15,147 nucleotides of DNA from CAZRIE01 sp964600075 (GTDB lineage Bacteria; Bacteroidota; Bacteroidia; Flavobacteriales; Flavobacteriaceae), in contig CAZRIE010000102.1 in assembly GCA_964600075.1 (NCBI GenBank), forward strand, positions 1 through 15,147. Direction: 5' to 3'. A program made the translations under genes and the position numbers. The notes under the pieces were generated by a model. The model did not search any database and was not told where the DNA came from. It saw only the letters and a list, made by a program, of their open reading frames with translations. Positions 15,139-15,147 of this stretch are shown here, piece after piece. Each line of letters begins with the position of its first letter. Within the stretch, counting starts at the first letter, position 1.

Positions 15139-15147
15139 ATGCAGAAA
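15139..15147 (+). CDS. Start of a truncated gene, possibly ribosome silencing factor RsfS
   Basis: Only ATG CAG AAA (Met-Gln-Lys) is present before the window ends. The call rests on an exact -7 box just upstream and on the common flavobacterial order in which a gene divergent from birA encodes RsfS, followed by ftsH. Many flavobacterial RsfS proteins begin MQK or MAK. The sequence itself cannot confirm the product. Confidence 0.3.

Overview
The window is a stretch of chromosome from a member of Bacteroidota, most likely a marine Flavobacteriaceae (Maribacter/Zobellia/Arenibacter-like; genus not resolvable by eye). The evidence is the moderate AT richness, promoter-like TTG-N(17-23)-TAnnTTTG elements, the short Bacteroidota-type ribosomal protein bTHX, a lipoprotein with an acidic patch after the lipid cysteine, and a flavobacterial-looking gene order. 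Almost all of it is coding. No non-coding gap exceeds about 210 bases, and I see no rRNA, tRNA, CRISPR array, transposase or phage gene.

Layout. Bases 1-168 are non-coding: a (TTAAGGG)n array at the window edge, a small hairpin and a short TTTGAA repeat. A full-length single-chain pyruvate carboxylase lies on the minus strand (169-3621). Divergent from it is a 42-codon gene for ribosomal protein bTHX (3815-3943). Then come three minus-strand genes: yaaA, and a tightly coupled pair made of a membrane-anchored PASTA protein and an RluD-type pseudouridine synthase. Divergent from the PASTA gene, ddl and coaD run on the plus strand. A soluble multi-PAS histidine kinase follows with an overlapping single-domain response regulator, then an M14 metallopeptidase lipoprotein. 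A NUDIX hydrolase (minus) abuts pyrE (plus) head to head. An SRPBCC-fold protein and birA (minus) follow, and the first three codons of a probable rsfS end the window.

How the genes relate. Most are housekeeping: anaplerosis (pyc), biotin attachment to biotin-dependent enzymes such as Pyc (birA), peptidoglycan precursor synthesis (ddl) beside a putative peptidoglycan-binding PASTA protein, coenzyme A synthesis (coaD), UMP synthesis (pyrE), and ribosome assembly or modification (bTHX, rluD, rsfS). The only obvious signalling system is the PAS kinase/receiver pair, which has no DNA-binding output in the window.

I do not see a convincing new multi-gene system. The most interesting signals are non-coding. 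They are the heptanucleotide array, a perfect 9-bp dyad lying across the -33/spacer region of the PASTA-rluD promoter, a promoter box jammed against the pyrE start codon with divergent start codons 7 bases apart, and a hairpin ending on the start codon of the peptidase gene.
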